From assembly GCA_945881775.1 (NCBI GenBank), contig CAMCVE010000009.1:40613-104612 (forward strand): a stretch of DNA of 64,000 nucleotides, given 5' to 3'. Source of the stretch: Bacteriovorax stolpii (GTDB taxonomy: Bacteria > Bdellovibrionota > UBA2428). The notes beneath the pieces are model-generated. The model made no database searches. It had not been told where the DNA came from and saw only the letters and a list, made by a program, of their open reading frames with translations. Shown one piece after another: positions 7,949-16,228 of this stretch (position 1 is the first letter of the stretch; every line of letters starts with the position of its first letter). Position numbers and translations under genes: made by a program.

Positions 7949-8437
7949 TTAGACGTCCTTGTCGGTCACGCCAAATTTCTTAAAGAGTTCTTCTTTCTCC
8001 GCGGGACTGAGTTGGATTTTGGAAGCTACGAGTCGGATGCGCTCTTTGGAACGCTGTGCGGCTTTGGCATCATAGAGGACGTAGCCCTTCTTGAGGGCCC
8101 TGAGAGAACCCCCAATTAGTTCGCTGGCTTCGGCGATGACGCCACCCACCATTCGCATCATATCGGGGTTTTTGAGGCGCTCGGCCCGGTAACCGAGGAA
8201 CTTTGAACCTTCAGACAGCTCGCCGATCATGCGAAAGACAGGTTCGAGTTCGGGGCTTCCCATCACGCCAAGCGAGCGGGCACATCCCATAATTCGGTCG
8301 ATGCGTTGGGCGATATCCGCGAACAGAAGGGCATTTCCCTGTCCGCTTTCAAGGTCGCCCAGTGGTTCTTCAATGCTCTCCAAAATTTCTTGGGCTTCAT
8401 CTGCAAAAGACTCTAGGAGTTCGCTATCCACGTTCAT
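7949..8437 (-). CDS. HPt-like helical protein without the phosphorylatable histidine
   Basis: A 162-residue, mainly helical, soluble protein. The segment ELLESFADEAQEILESIEEPLGDLE followed by a helix RIDRIMGCARSLGV has the look of a histidine phosphotransfer (HPt) domain, but the place of the active H-x-L/x-K-G is taken by R-I-M-G-C-A, so phosphotransfer is unlikely. The C-terminal half (ALKKGYVLYDAKAAQRSKERI) is unfamiliar. I chose the ATG at 8437 because a TATAAA box lies 10 nt upstream on the minus strand; an in-frame start at 8485 would overlap the divergent gene's start. It precedes trxB. Function unknown; a scaffold or decoy in a phosphorelay is one idea. Confidence 0.5.
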   Translation of the reverse strand: MNVDSELLESFADEAQEILESIEEPLGDLESGQGNALLFADIAQRIDRIMGCARSLGVMGSPELEPVFRMIGELSEGSKFLGYRAERLKNPDMMRMVGGVIAEASELIGGSLRALKKGYVLYDAKAAQRSKERIRLVASKIQLSPAEKEELFKKFGVTDKDV

Positions 8438-8485
8438 CAAAAACGAGTTTATACTGGGCTTCACGAAACAGCCAGTGGCCGACAT

Positions 8486-9484
8486 ATGACGAAATCACGC
8501 TCCACCTTTATCACTCCCGACGGATACGCGGTTATTCGTGCCTCGATGCTTGTTCCGGATCGGGCGCTGGGTGTTGAGGTTTCTGTTCTGATTAATGGGC
8601 GCGCCGTTAAGTGGGCACTTGAAGGCGACATTCTGGACCGATCGCGCCTCGACCGGATCATGAGTTTCAAAATTCGCAAAGTGCTCATCCGCGCCGACGA
8701 CGAGCCCGCGTTTCGTCGCTACGTGGAGCGCGCCTTTGACGACACTCTCTCAAACGAGTCCTCGAGTGCCCAACAGAAGATTCAGGCCACCTCGTCTGCG
8801 ACGGATCTTGCGGTGCAAGACATTCTCAATACTCCCGAAGACAAAGACACTTACAATCGTTCGCAGGCGTATTTTGAGCGCCTTGGAGCTTTGGTGGCCT
8901 CGCTTCCCGGTGGCCTTGAAGAAATCCTGGCGCGGCCCTATGCCGCGGAATCTCACGATCACCTCAGTCATAGCTTGCGCGTTGCTGCGTTGTCGGTCGC
9001 TCTAGCGTCTCGCCTCGGTCTCGTGAGCAAAGAAAAAGATCGCACCGCTCTTGTGACCGCGAGTTACTTGCACGATGCGGCGCTTGAGACGGCGGGGGTT
9101 GCGCGCGCGCAGTTGCATTCTCAAGGAGCCGTCCGCGATCGCGTGGCCGAATGGAAAACGCACCCCATGGAAGGGGCGCGGCTTTTTCAGGGTAAGGATT
9201 TTGTCAATTCTCGTGTCCTTGATCTCATCGCTCAACACGAAGAGATTCCGAACGGCGATGGATTTCCGCAGGGGCTCACGAAAGCTAAAATGGACCCCTT
9301 AGCGATTGTTTTGAGTTTGGTGAATCGTTTTGAAGACTATTTTGAGCGCCATGAGGGCAAGACGGCTCCTGCTCTCGATGATTTTATCAAGTCGGAGCTG
9401 GGGCGCTACGATTTGGATTACTTGACACACCTTAAGGCGATCGTGTTGCAAGCCCGCCCTCTCGAACCTAGAACGAAAGTATGA
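8486..9484 (+). CDS. HD-domain protein, HD-GYP-like with degenerate motifs
   Basis: A 332-residue protein. The first 110 residues hold a beta-rich domain of unknown type. From about residue 150 an HD fold is seen: HDHLSHSLRVAALSVALA (first His), SYLHDAAL (the H-D pair), HPMEGARLF and QHEEIPNGDGFPQGL, which lines up with the H-H-E-x-x-x-G-x-G-Y-P box of c-di-GMP phosphodiesterases but lacks the first His and has Phe for Tyr. Nucleotide phosphodiesterase activity is therefore uncertain. Its stop overlaps the next gene (ATGA at 9481). It diverges from the HPt-like gene with only 48 bp between starts. Confidence 0.6.
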   Translation: MTKSRSTFITPDGYAVIRASMLVPDRALGVEVSVLINGRAVKWALEGDILDRSRLDRIMSFKIRKVLIRADDEPAFRRYVERAFDDTLSNESSSAQQKIQATSSATDLAVQDILNTPEDKDTYNRSQAYFERLGALVASLPGGLEEILARPYAAESHDHLSHSLRVAALSVALASRLGLVSKEKDRTALVTASYLHDAALETAGVARAQLHSQGAVRDRVAEWKTHPMEGARLFQGKDFVNSRVLDLIAQHEEIPNGDGFPQGLTKAKMDPLAIVLSLVNRFEDYFERHEGKTAPALDDFIKSELGRYDLDYLTHLKAIVLQARPLEPRTKV

Positions 9485-10566
9485 GCTCTCCCGTCGACAT
9501 CACGCAAGTTCTGCGCAGGCCCGGAGAAGGCTTGCTGACCGTGACCACCGGATCAGGACAAGCTCGTCGGATGATGGATCCCTTGGTGGGAAAAACCTCT
9601 GCAGCGGCGTGGCCGCGTTTGGCGCGTGCGCGTATCAAAGGCAAGGGTCCTCAGATTGTGGCGCTCCCCAGTGATTCGGGTGGGGGTATTTGTCGAGGTG
9701 CGGCTCATGGACCGCTACATCTGCGTGCAGCGCTCTATGCTCGACATCCGAGCTTCGCTGCTCGCGATGTGGGAGATTTGCCGTGCATCCCGCAGTTGCT
9801 TGAAGACTCGATGCTCGGCGCTTCGCAGCTGAGGGCCTGTGGGCGTGCCCTCTGGGGTGCTGCCTGGAAGAACTCGAGTCCTGTGTCGCCTCTGAATTTG
9901 CTCAAGTCGCTTCTGGAGCAAGGCTATCGCGAGAACTCCAAAGGTTTTCGTCCTCTTGTGATCGGGGGGGATCATTCCACGTCGTGGTCTGTCTCGCAGG
10001 CCCTGAAGCAATCTGGATTATTTGAAGGGCTGGCGATACTGCATTTTGATGCGCACACGGATCTGCTCGAAGCTCGTTACGGCGTAAAGCACTGTTTTGC
10101 GACCTGGGCGGCTCACGCGGCTCTTGCCATGAAGCCTGTCGCTCGCAAGAACTTTGTTCAGCTGGGTCTGCGGGTGTCTGGTCGCACCAAGTCTCACTGG
10201 GAAAAGAAGTATGGTCTTAGACAAGTTTGGGCCAAGGAACTCGGAGGGCGTGAGCCCACGGACTTCGCCAGGGAACTTGTGCGCCAGTGGCGCCGCCGAG
10301 GCTGCCATCGTCTCTACATTTCTTTCGACGTTGACGCTCTAGATCCGCGCTTTGTTCCCTCTACTGGAACTCCCGAAGCGGGAGGCCTTGATCCGGCCTG
10401 GTGCCGTGAGGTGATTCGTGTTTGCTCGGCTGAGATGACTCTTGTGGCGGCGGATCTTGTCGAGCTTGCGCCGGTTCTTGGATCAATTGCCCAAGGGCGT
10501 CGAAGCTCTTTTGTTGCTGCGAGTATAGGTCATGAGCTTCTTCGAGGACTCTCTCGTGGCCTTTGA
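9481..10566 (+). CDS. Ureohydrolase (arginase/agmatinase/formimidoylglutamase family)
   Basis: A 361-residue binuclear manganese hydrolase. All metal ligands are visible: GGDHSTSW (His), HFDAHTDLLE (Asp-His-Asp) and SFDVDALDPRFVPSTGTP (Asp-Asp). Family members hydrolyse guanidino or formimino compounds such as arginine, agmatine, proclavaminate or formimidoylglutamate; the substrate cannot be told from these motifs. The N terminus is about 50 residues longer than usual (HVLRRPGEG-type lead region). Translationally coupled to the HD protein upstream by ATGA and overlapped for 35 bp by the next gene, so the three are one operon. Confidence 0.82.
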   Translation: MSSPVDITQVLRRPGEGLLTVTTGSGQARRMMDPLVGKTSAAAWPRLARARIKGKGPQIVALPSDSGGGICRGAAHGPLHLRAALYARHPSFAARDVGDLPCIPQLLEDSMLGASQLRACGRALWGAAWKNSSPVSPLNLLKSLLEQGYRENSKGFRPLVIGGDHSTSWSVSQALKQSGLFEGLAILHFDAHTDLLEARYGVKHCFATWAAHAALAMKPVARKNFVQLGLRVSGRTKSHWEKKYGLRQVWAKELGGREPTDFARELVRQWRRRGCHRLYISFDVDALDPRFVPSTGTPEAGGLDPAWCREVIRVCSAEMTLVAADLVELAPVLGSIAQGRRSSFVAASIGHELLRGLSRGL

Positions 10567-11113
10567 GTTGGGGGCCCTTGTCGTTCCGGCCTCGAATGGC
10601 ACCTTGCGTTCGCTAGGCTACAATGTTTCGGAACTCGGACTTCGCGCGTTGGGGTTTGTGATCGACAGCCGCAAAGCCAAGAGTCTCGTTAATTTTCCGG
10701 AGCTCAATGTGACGCTCTGGCTCGATCATTCCGAAGTGGCCGACGTGGCCGCCGAGCATGCGGCCGGAAATATCGCCTATGCGGGAATTTTGCCGGACTT
10801 TGCGGCGGGAGAGAGTCCCTCGGAAACTGTGTTTTGGATATGGCAGCTTTGCCGTATGCTCCCAGTAAAATTCGTTCTTGCGGTTGAGACGGGTGATCTG
10901 ATCGAGGTGTGGGACCAGGAAGACCTTCCGCTCGACAACTACTACAAAGGGCCCATTGATGTTCCTTGCACCTATGTGGGTTTGGGGCTTTCAGAACTCA
11001 ACCCGGCGGCATGGCGGAGTGTCGAAGAATTTTTGGGTGAGCGGCTGCTGTTTTCGCGGTTTCTTCCGTCGGGAATGCACAAGATGGAACTCGCACTCTA
11101 CATACGGCGCTGA
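10532..11113 (+). CDS. Conserved-looking protein of unknown function
   Basis: A 193-residue soluble alpha/beta protein with no signal peptide, no membrane segment and no motif that I recognise. A central segment GDLIEVWDQEDLPLDNYYKGPID and the later YVGLGLSELNP are the most distinctive parts. It starts 35 bp inside the ureohydrolase gene in another frame, typical of a translationally coupled partner, and is the last gene of the HD/ureohydrolase operon. The codon use and absence of stops support a real gene. The function is not known; partnership with the ureohydrolase is inference from overlap. Confidence 0.6.
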   Translation: MSFFEDSLVAFELGALVVPASNGTLRSLGYNVSELGLRALGFVIDSRKAKSLVNFPELNVTLWLDHSEVADVAAEHAAGNIAYAGILPDFAAGESPSETVFWIWQLCRMLPVKFVLAVETGDLIEVWDQEDLPLDNYYKGPIDVPCTYVGLGLSELNPAAWRSVEEFLGERLLFSRFLPSGMHKMELALYIRR

Positions 11114-11122
11114 GCCTCTATC

Positions 11123-12004
11123 CTAGGCTTTTTTGGCACCTGCTACTATCGAAACGAGCAGTTCAACAACCATGTCGCCGTGCTGTGACTTGAACGGAAG
11201 CTGCAAACAGAGTCCCTGCCCGGAGTGCACCACATCGTGGTTTTTGCCCGAGATGACCGACGGACGGGCGGACTTAATGTTGTGACCGACCAGGTTGAGA
11301 TCCCTTCTGGCATTTCCAAAGACGATGTTGGTGAGTTCCATGACGCAGTCTTTGACGTCGTCGTCGATCAGAGTCTTGTTCTCGGACATCATGTTTTTGT
11401 AGATCGCGAGGATAAGAGGTTCTTTGAAGACCATGGCGAGTGATCCGCTGAAATTCTCGGAGTTCACCGAGATCATACCCGTCACGTCGCCGTGTGTTTT
11501 GGGTGAGTTCTTGTCTCTCAGCGCGGGAGCTCCCCGCTCCATTTGAATTTGCGCCATGGTGCCGAGGACATCGACAACGGCTCCCACAATCGGGTTGATA
11601 AACTTAACGTTCACAATCTTTTTTGCGGCGTCAGCCTCGTCGAAAAACAGGCCGTCGAGAAGATCAAATAGCTGGGCGGTCTTCCATTCGGTGGGCAAAA
11701 AACGTACGAGCTCATGAGCGATGAGTACGTTCTTGTCCTCGATATCTTCGCCGACCACCACAAATGGGGTGCGGCGGTATTTTTTTTGGGTTTGGCACCA
11801 CGTGAAAAAACCTTTGGGGTCCTTTAGAGAAGCCTTAAGAGTGCGCATCACAACGACGTCAAAATCCTCGTTCTGTGCGCGAAAAAAAACTTCAGTGGCT
11901 TGAGTGCAGTAGGAGGCTTTCTCATGCACCGGAGTCAGACTCTCGCGCAAACGAGCCATCGCGTGTGGGTCTTCACAGAAAACCAGAATTTTTTTGTTTT
12001 GCAT
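11123..12004 (-). CDS. cheX: CheX-family phosphatase fused to a receiver-like domain
   Basis: A 293-residue protein of two domains. Residues 1-125 resemble a response-regulator receiver (KILVFCEDP at the acidic-pocket position) but the phospho-acceptor position reads VVVMRT, with no Asp, so it is a pseudo-receiver. Residues 135-290 match CheX/CheC: INPIVGAVVDVLGTM, DVTGMISV, GSLAMVF and MELTNIVFGNARRDL, where E-x-x-N is the CheX catalytic pair that dephosphorylates CheY-P. It lies 5 bp downstream of a cheY gene, so the pair probably forms a signalling switch. Whether it controls flagella, pili or another output is not visible here. Confidence 0.72.
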   Translation of the reverse strand: MQNKKILVFCEDPHAMARLRESLTPVHEKASYCTQATEVFFRAQNEDFDVVVMRTLKASLKDPKGFFTWCQTQKKYRRTPFVVVGEDIEDKNVLIAHELVRFLPTEWKTAQLFDLLDGLFFDEADAAKKIVNVKFINPIVGAVVDVLGTMAQIQMERGAPALRDKNSPKTHGDVTGMISVNSENFSGSLAMVFKEPLILAIYKNMMSENKTLIDDDVKDCVMELTNIVFGNARRDLNLVGHNIKSARPSVISGKNHDVVHSGQGLCLQLPFKSQHGDMVVELLVSIVAGAKKA

Positions 12005-12009
12005 AAAAT

Positions 12010-12414
12010 CTATTTCTTGATCTTCGAATGAACTTGCTCGAGCTTCTCTTTGAAGGTCGCGGGCGTGAAGGGTTTGACGACGTAGTTCGACACACCGGCT
12101 TGCACAGCTTCTAGGATATTTTTCTGTTCAGCTTCGGCGGTGACGAGAACAAAAGGAGTTTTGCTAGTACTCTGGAGAGCTCGTACCTTTCGAAGCAAAT
12201 CGAGCCCCGAGAGCTGAGGCATATTCCAGTCCGAGACAACAAGTCCAAACGGAGTGCCTTCTTTGGCAGCCGCTTCGATGAGAGGCCACGCGCTGATGCC
12301 ATCGTCGGCTTCGGTAACATTTTTGAGGCCGCAGGTGCTCAAGGCGCCCATAACGATCTTTCGCATGGTTTTGAAGTCATCCACGACAAGAACTTTGGTT
12401 TCGGGATCGAACAT
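12010..12414 (-). CDS. cheY: CheY-like single-domain response regulator
   Basis: A 134-residue receiver. VLVVDDFKTMRKIVMGAL holds the acidic pair, VVSDWNMPQLSGLDLL the phospho-acceptor Asp, FVLVTAE the conserved Thr, and NYVVKPFTPATFKEKL the Lys-Pro. These match chemotaxis CheY closely, including W-N-M-P. The start at 12414 is chosen because AGGAGG sits 8 nt upstream; a longer frame reaching 12498 has no such site. It would signal by phosphorylation-dependent binding to a motor or other target and is probably dephosphorylated by the CheX-type protein encoded next to it. No kinase gene is nearby. Confidence 0.88.
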   Translation of the reverse strand: MFDPETKVLVVDDFKTMRKIVMGALSTCGLKNVTEADDGISAWPLIEAAAKEGTPFGLVVSDWNMPQLSGLDLLRKVRALQSTSKTPFVLVTAEAEQKNILEAVQAGVSNYVVKPFTPATFKEKLEQVHSKIKK

Positions 12415-12640
12415 CTCGGTTAGCCTCCTGGGATTTGGTCTAGAGATCGTATCGTCTTGCGGTTCAAATGTTCTGATCTTTTTTTTAGCCTTCACCAAAT
12501 TTTAAAGAATCCGATGACCACGTGCTCGGTGGATTGAGCTGGGCTCGCTGACAGCCCCTCTCTCTCGTCTTTATCAAATCTTCATGCTTACCCAGCACTT
12601 CTTCACTGAGTCGCTTACTCGGAAGCGGTAGAATAGGTCT

Positions 12641-14482
12641 ATGACTGGCGCGGTACGCTTTCCGCTTGTGCGGGCGAAGTTGTCGACCTGCGCGATTTAT
12701 ATTTTCGCGGCGGCGCGAGTCAGTGCGGCGGATACTGAACAACATGGCGGAAGCTCTGGCTCCACACCCGCTCAAGTCGAGATCAAAAATGACCATGCTG
12801 GAAGCGATGGCGTTAGGCCTGGGACGCAGCTAAGTGTTCCGGTGATGCAAGGAATGCTGATTCAAGCGAGCCAGAATCTCAACTCTGAATCGGCGCGCCA
12901 AGGGGGAGCCTCTTCAGCCGCCGTTGTGTCGACTCAAAAAGCTTTGATCGAAGCCGCAAACAGTCTCCCATCGAAATCTTCTGAAGAACAAAAAATGATG
13001 AGCTCTTTGCTATCGGCGAAGAACATCAAGGTCACGAACAGTCAGGTTACGATGACCAATGAAACTACAAATTTATTAGGCGCCACATCTGAAACGAAAT
13101 CTCAAGAACAAGTTGCGATTTCTGATGAGCAAAAGAAAGTGATTGAGGAACAAGTCAAGGCCCAGAGAGACCCCGCTACAGCTGCGGCAGTGACAGCAGC
13201 GCTCGTCGCACGATCGATGTCCTCCGGACCTGCGAATACCCCAACTTCCAATCCCGGCGTCCAGTCGTCACGTCCCCAAAGTCAGGCTTTCGGTGCCGCA
13301 CAGTCCGGGGCGATGAGCGCGGGCGGACTCTCAGGCGGATCTTCTTCGTCTGATTCTGGTGACCACTTCGATGCCGACGCAGTCAATCTCGCAAAAGGCG
13401 CTCAGAACCTACTCTCCCTTCCGACATCCACTGCGGGCGGCGACCTTTCTTCGAGTCCGATCTACAATCAGGCGGGCTCGCCTGAGATTCAATCAGCTCT
13501 TCGTGACATCGCCTTTGGAGATATGACCGGCAAGAGTGGCGCGGGCGGTGGCTCGAAGCTTCTTAAGCTTGCGACGACAGAGGGTTTCCAAGATGTGCTC
13601 TCGAACACCCTCGGAAGCGATGCTCAACGCGATTTCAATCTGCTCACGGCGGGCGCCGCAATCTCCGACAACCCCAATCTTCCGGCCTCAGGCGTCGCCC
13701 TCGCGAAGGCTTACATTTACAACAATCTGAGTGCCTCAAAAATGATCGCCTCTTCTAACGTTCTCGGCTCTCTCAATGCCGCGCTTCCGGGTGGTGGTCT
13801 TGGAAAGCTCTCGCCAGAAACCTTGCGCTGGGTTGCGCTCGCGGGCGACCTCGCGTTTGCCGATGCCTCCTCGCTCCCTCCTGAATATGCAGCTCGTCAG
13901 GCACAGTACCGCGAGGGATTTGAATCGATGAAGGCCTGGCTCAAGGTGCTCGAAGAATCTAACGCTCTTTCGCTCCTCGACGAACTGCGTGTTCCCGCAA
14001 ATCCCGATTTCGCCGGACGAGGTTGGGAAGACGCCAGAAAGAAATTTTCTGCTGCTCACCGCAAGGCGAAGGCAAGTATTGTCGTGAACAAAAAAAGCGG
14101 CAAAGACGGCCAGTCGATCTTGAAACAACTGAACACCTTGGCTGGGTGGTCCGAAGGCCTCGCAGACTTCGATGTGAATTCGGTTTCGACCTGGGGCCGA
14201 ATGACAACAGGGCGCTACAGATTCCCCGTACTTTGGAGGCGTTTTGATCCGCTCACTTTGGAGCAAGCGCGCTTTTACTATGGTCGTCTGATCTACCATG
14301 GCTCGATGCCTCAGTTTTATTCGGGTTCACTGAAACCCATCAGCTTTCTCGTGAGTGATGCGCAGAAGTGGTCTGCCAAAATTACTAAAGAGCAGCAGCT
14401 ACGTCGTAATGAACTGGCTCGCACCAAGCCCGGCCGTAGCGCCCCCCCGAAGAAGAACGTCGCCTTCGTCAAAGAAAACTGA
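12641..14482 (+). CDS. Large exported protein of unknown function
   Basis: A 613-residue protein with a likely signal peptide (cleavage after the A-A-A-R-V-S-A-A-like region near residue 30). Residues 30-270 are rich in Ser, Gln, Ala and Gly and probably disordered; a helical C-terminal half includes a patch WGRMTTGRYRFPVLWRRFDP near 535-555 and a basic tail. No domain recognised. A TAGAAT box ends 6 nt before the ATG, so the transcript may be leaderless. A perfect AT-rich palindrome follows the stop. The next gene, on the same strand, also encodes an exported protein with a Ser/Gln-rich linker; the two may share a pathway, but nothing shows this directly. Confidence 0.6.
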   Translation: MTGAVRFPLVRAKLSTCAIYIFAAARVSAADTEQHGGSSGSTPAQVEIKNDHAGSDGVRPGTQLSVPVMQGMLIQASQNLNSESARQGGASSAAVVSTQKALIEAANSLPSKSSEEQKMMSSLLSAKNIKVTNSQVTMTNETTNLLGATSETKSQEQVAISDEQKKVIEEQVKAQRDPATAAAVTAALVARSMSSGPANTPTSNPGVQSSRPQSQAFGAAQSGAMSAGGLSGGSSSSDSGDHFDADAVNLAKGAQNLLSLPTSTAGGDLSSSPIYNQAGSPEIQSALRDIAFGDMTGKSGAGGGSKLLKLATTEGFQDVLSNTLGSDAQRDFNLLTAGAAISDNPNLPASGVALAKAYIYNNLSASKMIASSNVLGSLNAALPGGGLGKLSPETLRWVALAGDLAFADASSLPPEYAARQAQYREGFESMKAWLKVLEESNALSLLDELRVPANPDFAGRGWEDARKKFSAAHRKAKASIVVNKKSGKDGQSILKQLNTLAGWSEGLADFDVNSVSTWGRMTTGRYRFPVLWRRFDPLTLEQARFYYGRLIYHGSMPQFYSGSLKPISFLVSDAQKWSAKITKEQQLRRNELARTKPGRSAPPKKNVAFVKEN

Positions 14483-14501
14483 TTTTTATCTAGATAAAAA
14501 T
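14482..14501. repeat. 20-bp perfect AT-rich palindrome after a stop codon
   Basis: The sequence is a perfect inverted repeat centred on CTAG, beginning at the last base of the stop codon of the preceding gene. It could act as a weak terminator hairpin, an mRNA 3' stabiliser, or an operator for the gene at 14589. It has no GC pairs near the base of the stem, unlike a standard intrinsic terminator. Confidence 0.45.
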
Positions 14502-14536
14502 TCATGACTTGCGCTAGCGCTTAACGCGATCTTCGT

Positions 14537-14566
14537 TTGTTCGCCCTTGGCCCGACCCCTCATACT
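14537..14566 (+). promoter_or_regulatory. Candidate promoter for the exported protein at 14589
   Basis: TTGTTC (14537-14542), an 18-nt spacer and CATACT (14561-14566) precede the ATG at 14589; AAAGGA lies between, so this transcript would carry a short leader with a ribosome-binding site. Confidence 0.35.
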
Positions 14567-14588
14567 AGAGGAAGAGGTCTAAAGGATC

Positions 14589-15548
14589 ATGAGGCTTATT
14601 TTACGGCGAGTTCTCTTTGTGAGCGTAGTGTGGACCTCGCTCGCCGCCGAAGCTCAGAAAAACTACATCCTCCAGCTTGGAGAAGATGGCATCGCCTCCG
14701 AAGAAGAAGACCGCAGCTGCACGATTACCAATGAGGGTAAAAGTCTTTACGGCGCAATGAGCGACCGAGTGACCTGTGCTGCGTTCTGCCGGACAACGGC
14801 CGACGGACGATTCGGAGTGAAGAATGATGTTCCAGCGACCTACGTTTGTATCTGGAATAGTGTCGTGGAAACCTCGGTGTTTCTACAAGGGCGCCTCAAG
14901 GCTGGCGAAATATCCGGATCATCGGGTGAAACCATTTTGCCGAGCGTGGGCACAGGCGATCAATCTCAATCTCAATCTCAGTCTCAATCCAGGTCTAACT
15001 CTTTGGAGCTCAAGGCTCCGGCGAGCTTGCTCAGTCCCTATTCCTGGTCTCAAGGTGCGACTCAAAGCGCCGATAAAAGCCCAAGCTTTTCGCCTGAAGG
15101 CGGAATTTCGTCGAAAGCGAAGCCGAAGAGAGATCCTTCTCGCGACGATCTTTTGGACCGAGCTCAGATCGTGAGAGGTCTTTACTCCGTTTCGAAACAA
15201 AATATTCCAACAAAAGATCGTGCGGCGATCGAGAAGGACCTTCGGCTCATCTCAAAGATTGAGCCCCTCAAGGACCCGGCCGTTCTCCCGGCGCTTCACC
15301 GAACTGTGGTCGAGGCCGAGCTCAAGCTCGGGCGTGCGGCGGGTGATGGAGTCTTGCCGCGAGAAGAACTCTTGGGTCTAAAGACGCGAGGTCGCACTCT
15401 CTCCGAAGAATCTTCAGCGGGGCTCAGATCCTTCCAAACCATTAAAACCGAACGTGCGCCCGGCGGATTTAGCCGAAGCGAAGCCGAAACAATCCACCGC
15501 TATCTGGACCAGATCGAGACACGCATCGAAGCCGAGATCAAAGACTGA
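14589..15548 (+). CDS. Exported two-part protein with cysteine-rich N domain and Ser/Gln linker, unknown function
   Basis: A 319-residue protein with a signal peptide (LRRVLFVSVVWTSLAAEA). Residues 30-110 contain four cysteines (RSCTI, VTCAAFCR, YVCIW) that could make two disulfides. A Q-S repeat linker follows (about residues 125-136), encoded by tandem hexamers at 14961-14990. Residues 195-319 are charged and helical, with DRAQIVRGLYSVSKQNIP and a final RYLDQIETRIEAEI helix. No family recognised. Its stop overlaps the end of the convergent pseudouridine synthase gene by 11 bp. Confidence 0.6.
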   Translation: MRLILRRVLFVSVVWTSLAAEAQKNYILQLGEDGIASEEEDRSCTITNEGKSLYGAMSDRVTCAAFCRTTADGRFGVKNDVPATYVCIWNSVVETSVFLQGRLKAGEISGSSGETILPSVGTGDQSQSQSQSQSRSNSLELKAPASLLSPYSWSQGATQSADKSPSFSPEGGISSKAKPKRDPSRDDLLDRAQIVRGLYSVSKQNIPTKDRAAIEKDLRLISKIEPLKDPAVLPALHRTVVEAELKLGRAAGDGVLPREELLGLKTRGRTLSEESSAGLRSFQTIKTERAPGGFSRSEAETIHRYLDQIETRIEAEIKD

Positions 15549-16224
15549 GCTGGATTTCGAGAAACGTAGGGAGTCCGCGCCGCTCGTTCTCGCTGAGCTT
15601 CGAGAAATCGAGTTTCACGGCCTGAAGCGCAATGCCTTCGCCCGAGTGAGACGCCTGAGACCCATAGAGGGTGTCGCCATGAATCGGGAATCCAGCCAGC
15701 GCCATATGCAAGCGCAACTGGTGCGAGCGCCCCGTGAGCGGATGAAGCGTCCAGAGTCGTGAGCTAGCAGAATGAATTTTCCACGAGGCCCGCGTGAGAG
15801 ACTCTTTGCCGTGAGGAGCCGCAAAGCTGCGGCGCTTGCCACTCACAAGTCTCGTAGACCATGGCGATTCAACGTTCTCGAGGGAAGGAGCCACCAGGCG
15901 AGCCTGGTCCTGATAAAGGCGCGGGTCAGGATCGCAAGCCTCGCGCGCTGAGACGGCATGGTAAGTTTTTTGAATGAGACCTTTCTCAAACGCAGTGTTG
16001 GCGTTGCGGTGCGCGTCGGCAGTCTTCGCAAAAATCAGCAGACCCGAAACTTCAAAATCCAGTCGATGCACGGGCCAGATTCTTTGTCCGAGTTGAGTCT
16101 GAAGATTCGTTCCGACACAGGTGCGAGCATCATCTTCGCCCTGTCTGGACGGCACGCTCAGAGTGTTTGCGGGTTTAAGTACCGCGCACCACGCCTCGTT
16201 CTCGAAGACGACCGCAACATTCAT
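15538..16224 (-). CDS. RluA-family RNA pseudouridine synthase
   Basis: A 228-residue enzyme that isomerises uridine to pseudouridine in rRNA or tRNA. WPVHRLDFEVSGLLIFAKT holds the H-R-L-D motif with the catalytic Asp, and HPLTGRSHQLRLHMALAGFPIHGDTLYG is the second conserved block of the family. It lacks an N-terminal S4 domain, as in the short RluA/TruC-like members; the target site cannot be deduced. The ATG at 16224 lies 5 bp after the glpD stop, so the two are probably co-transcribed; an earlier in-frame start at 16260 would overlap glpD. Confidence 0.88.
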   Translation of the reverse strand: MNVAVVFENEAWCAVLKPANTLSVPSRQGEDDARTCVGTNLQTQLGQRIWPVHRLDFEVSGLLIFAKTADAHRNANTAFEKGLIQKTYHAVSAREACDPDPRLYQDQARLVAPSLENVESPWSTRLVSGKRRSFAAPHGKESLTRASWKIHSASSRLWTLHPLTGRSHQLRLHMALAGFPIHGDTLYGSQASHSGEGIALQAVKLDFSKLSENERRGLPTFLEIQLSL

Positions 16225-16228
16225 GCTG

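Noticed and set aside
14961..14990. CRISPR-like or satellite repeat
   Set aside because: The repeats are 6 bp, without spacers, and in frame within a coding region.
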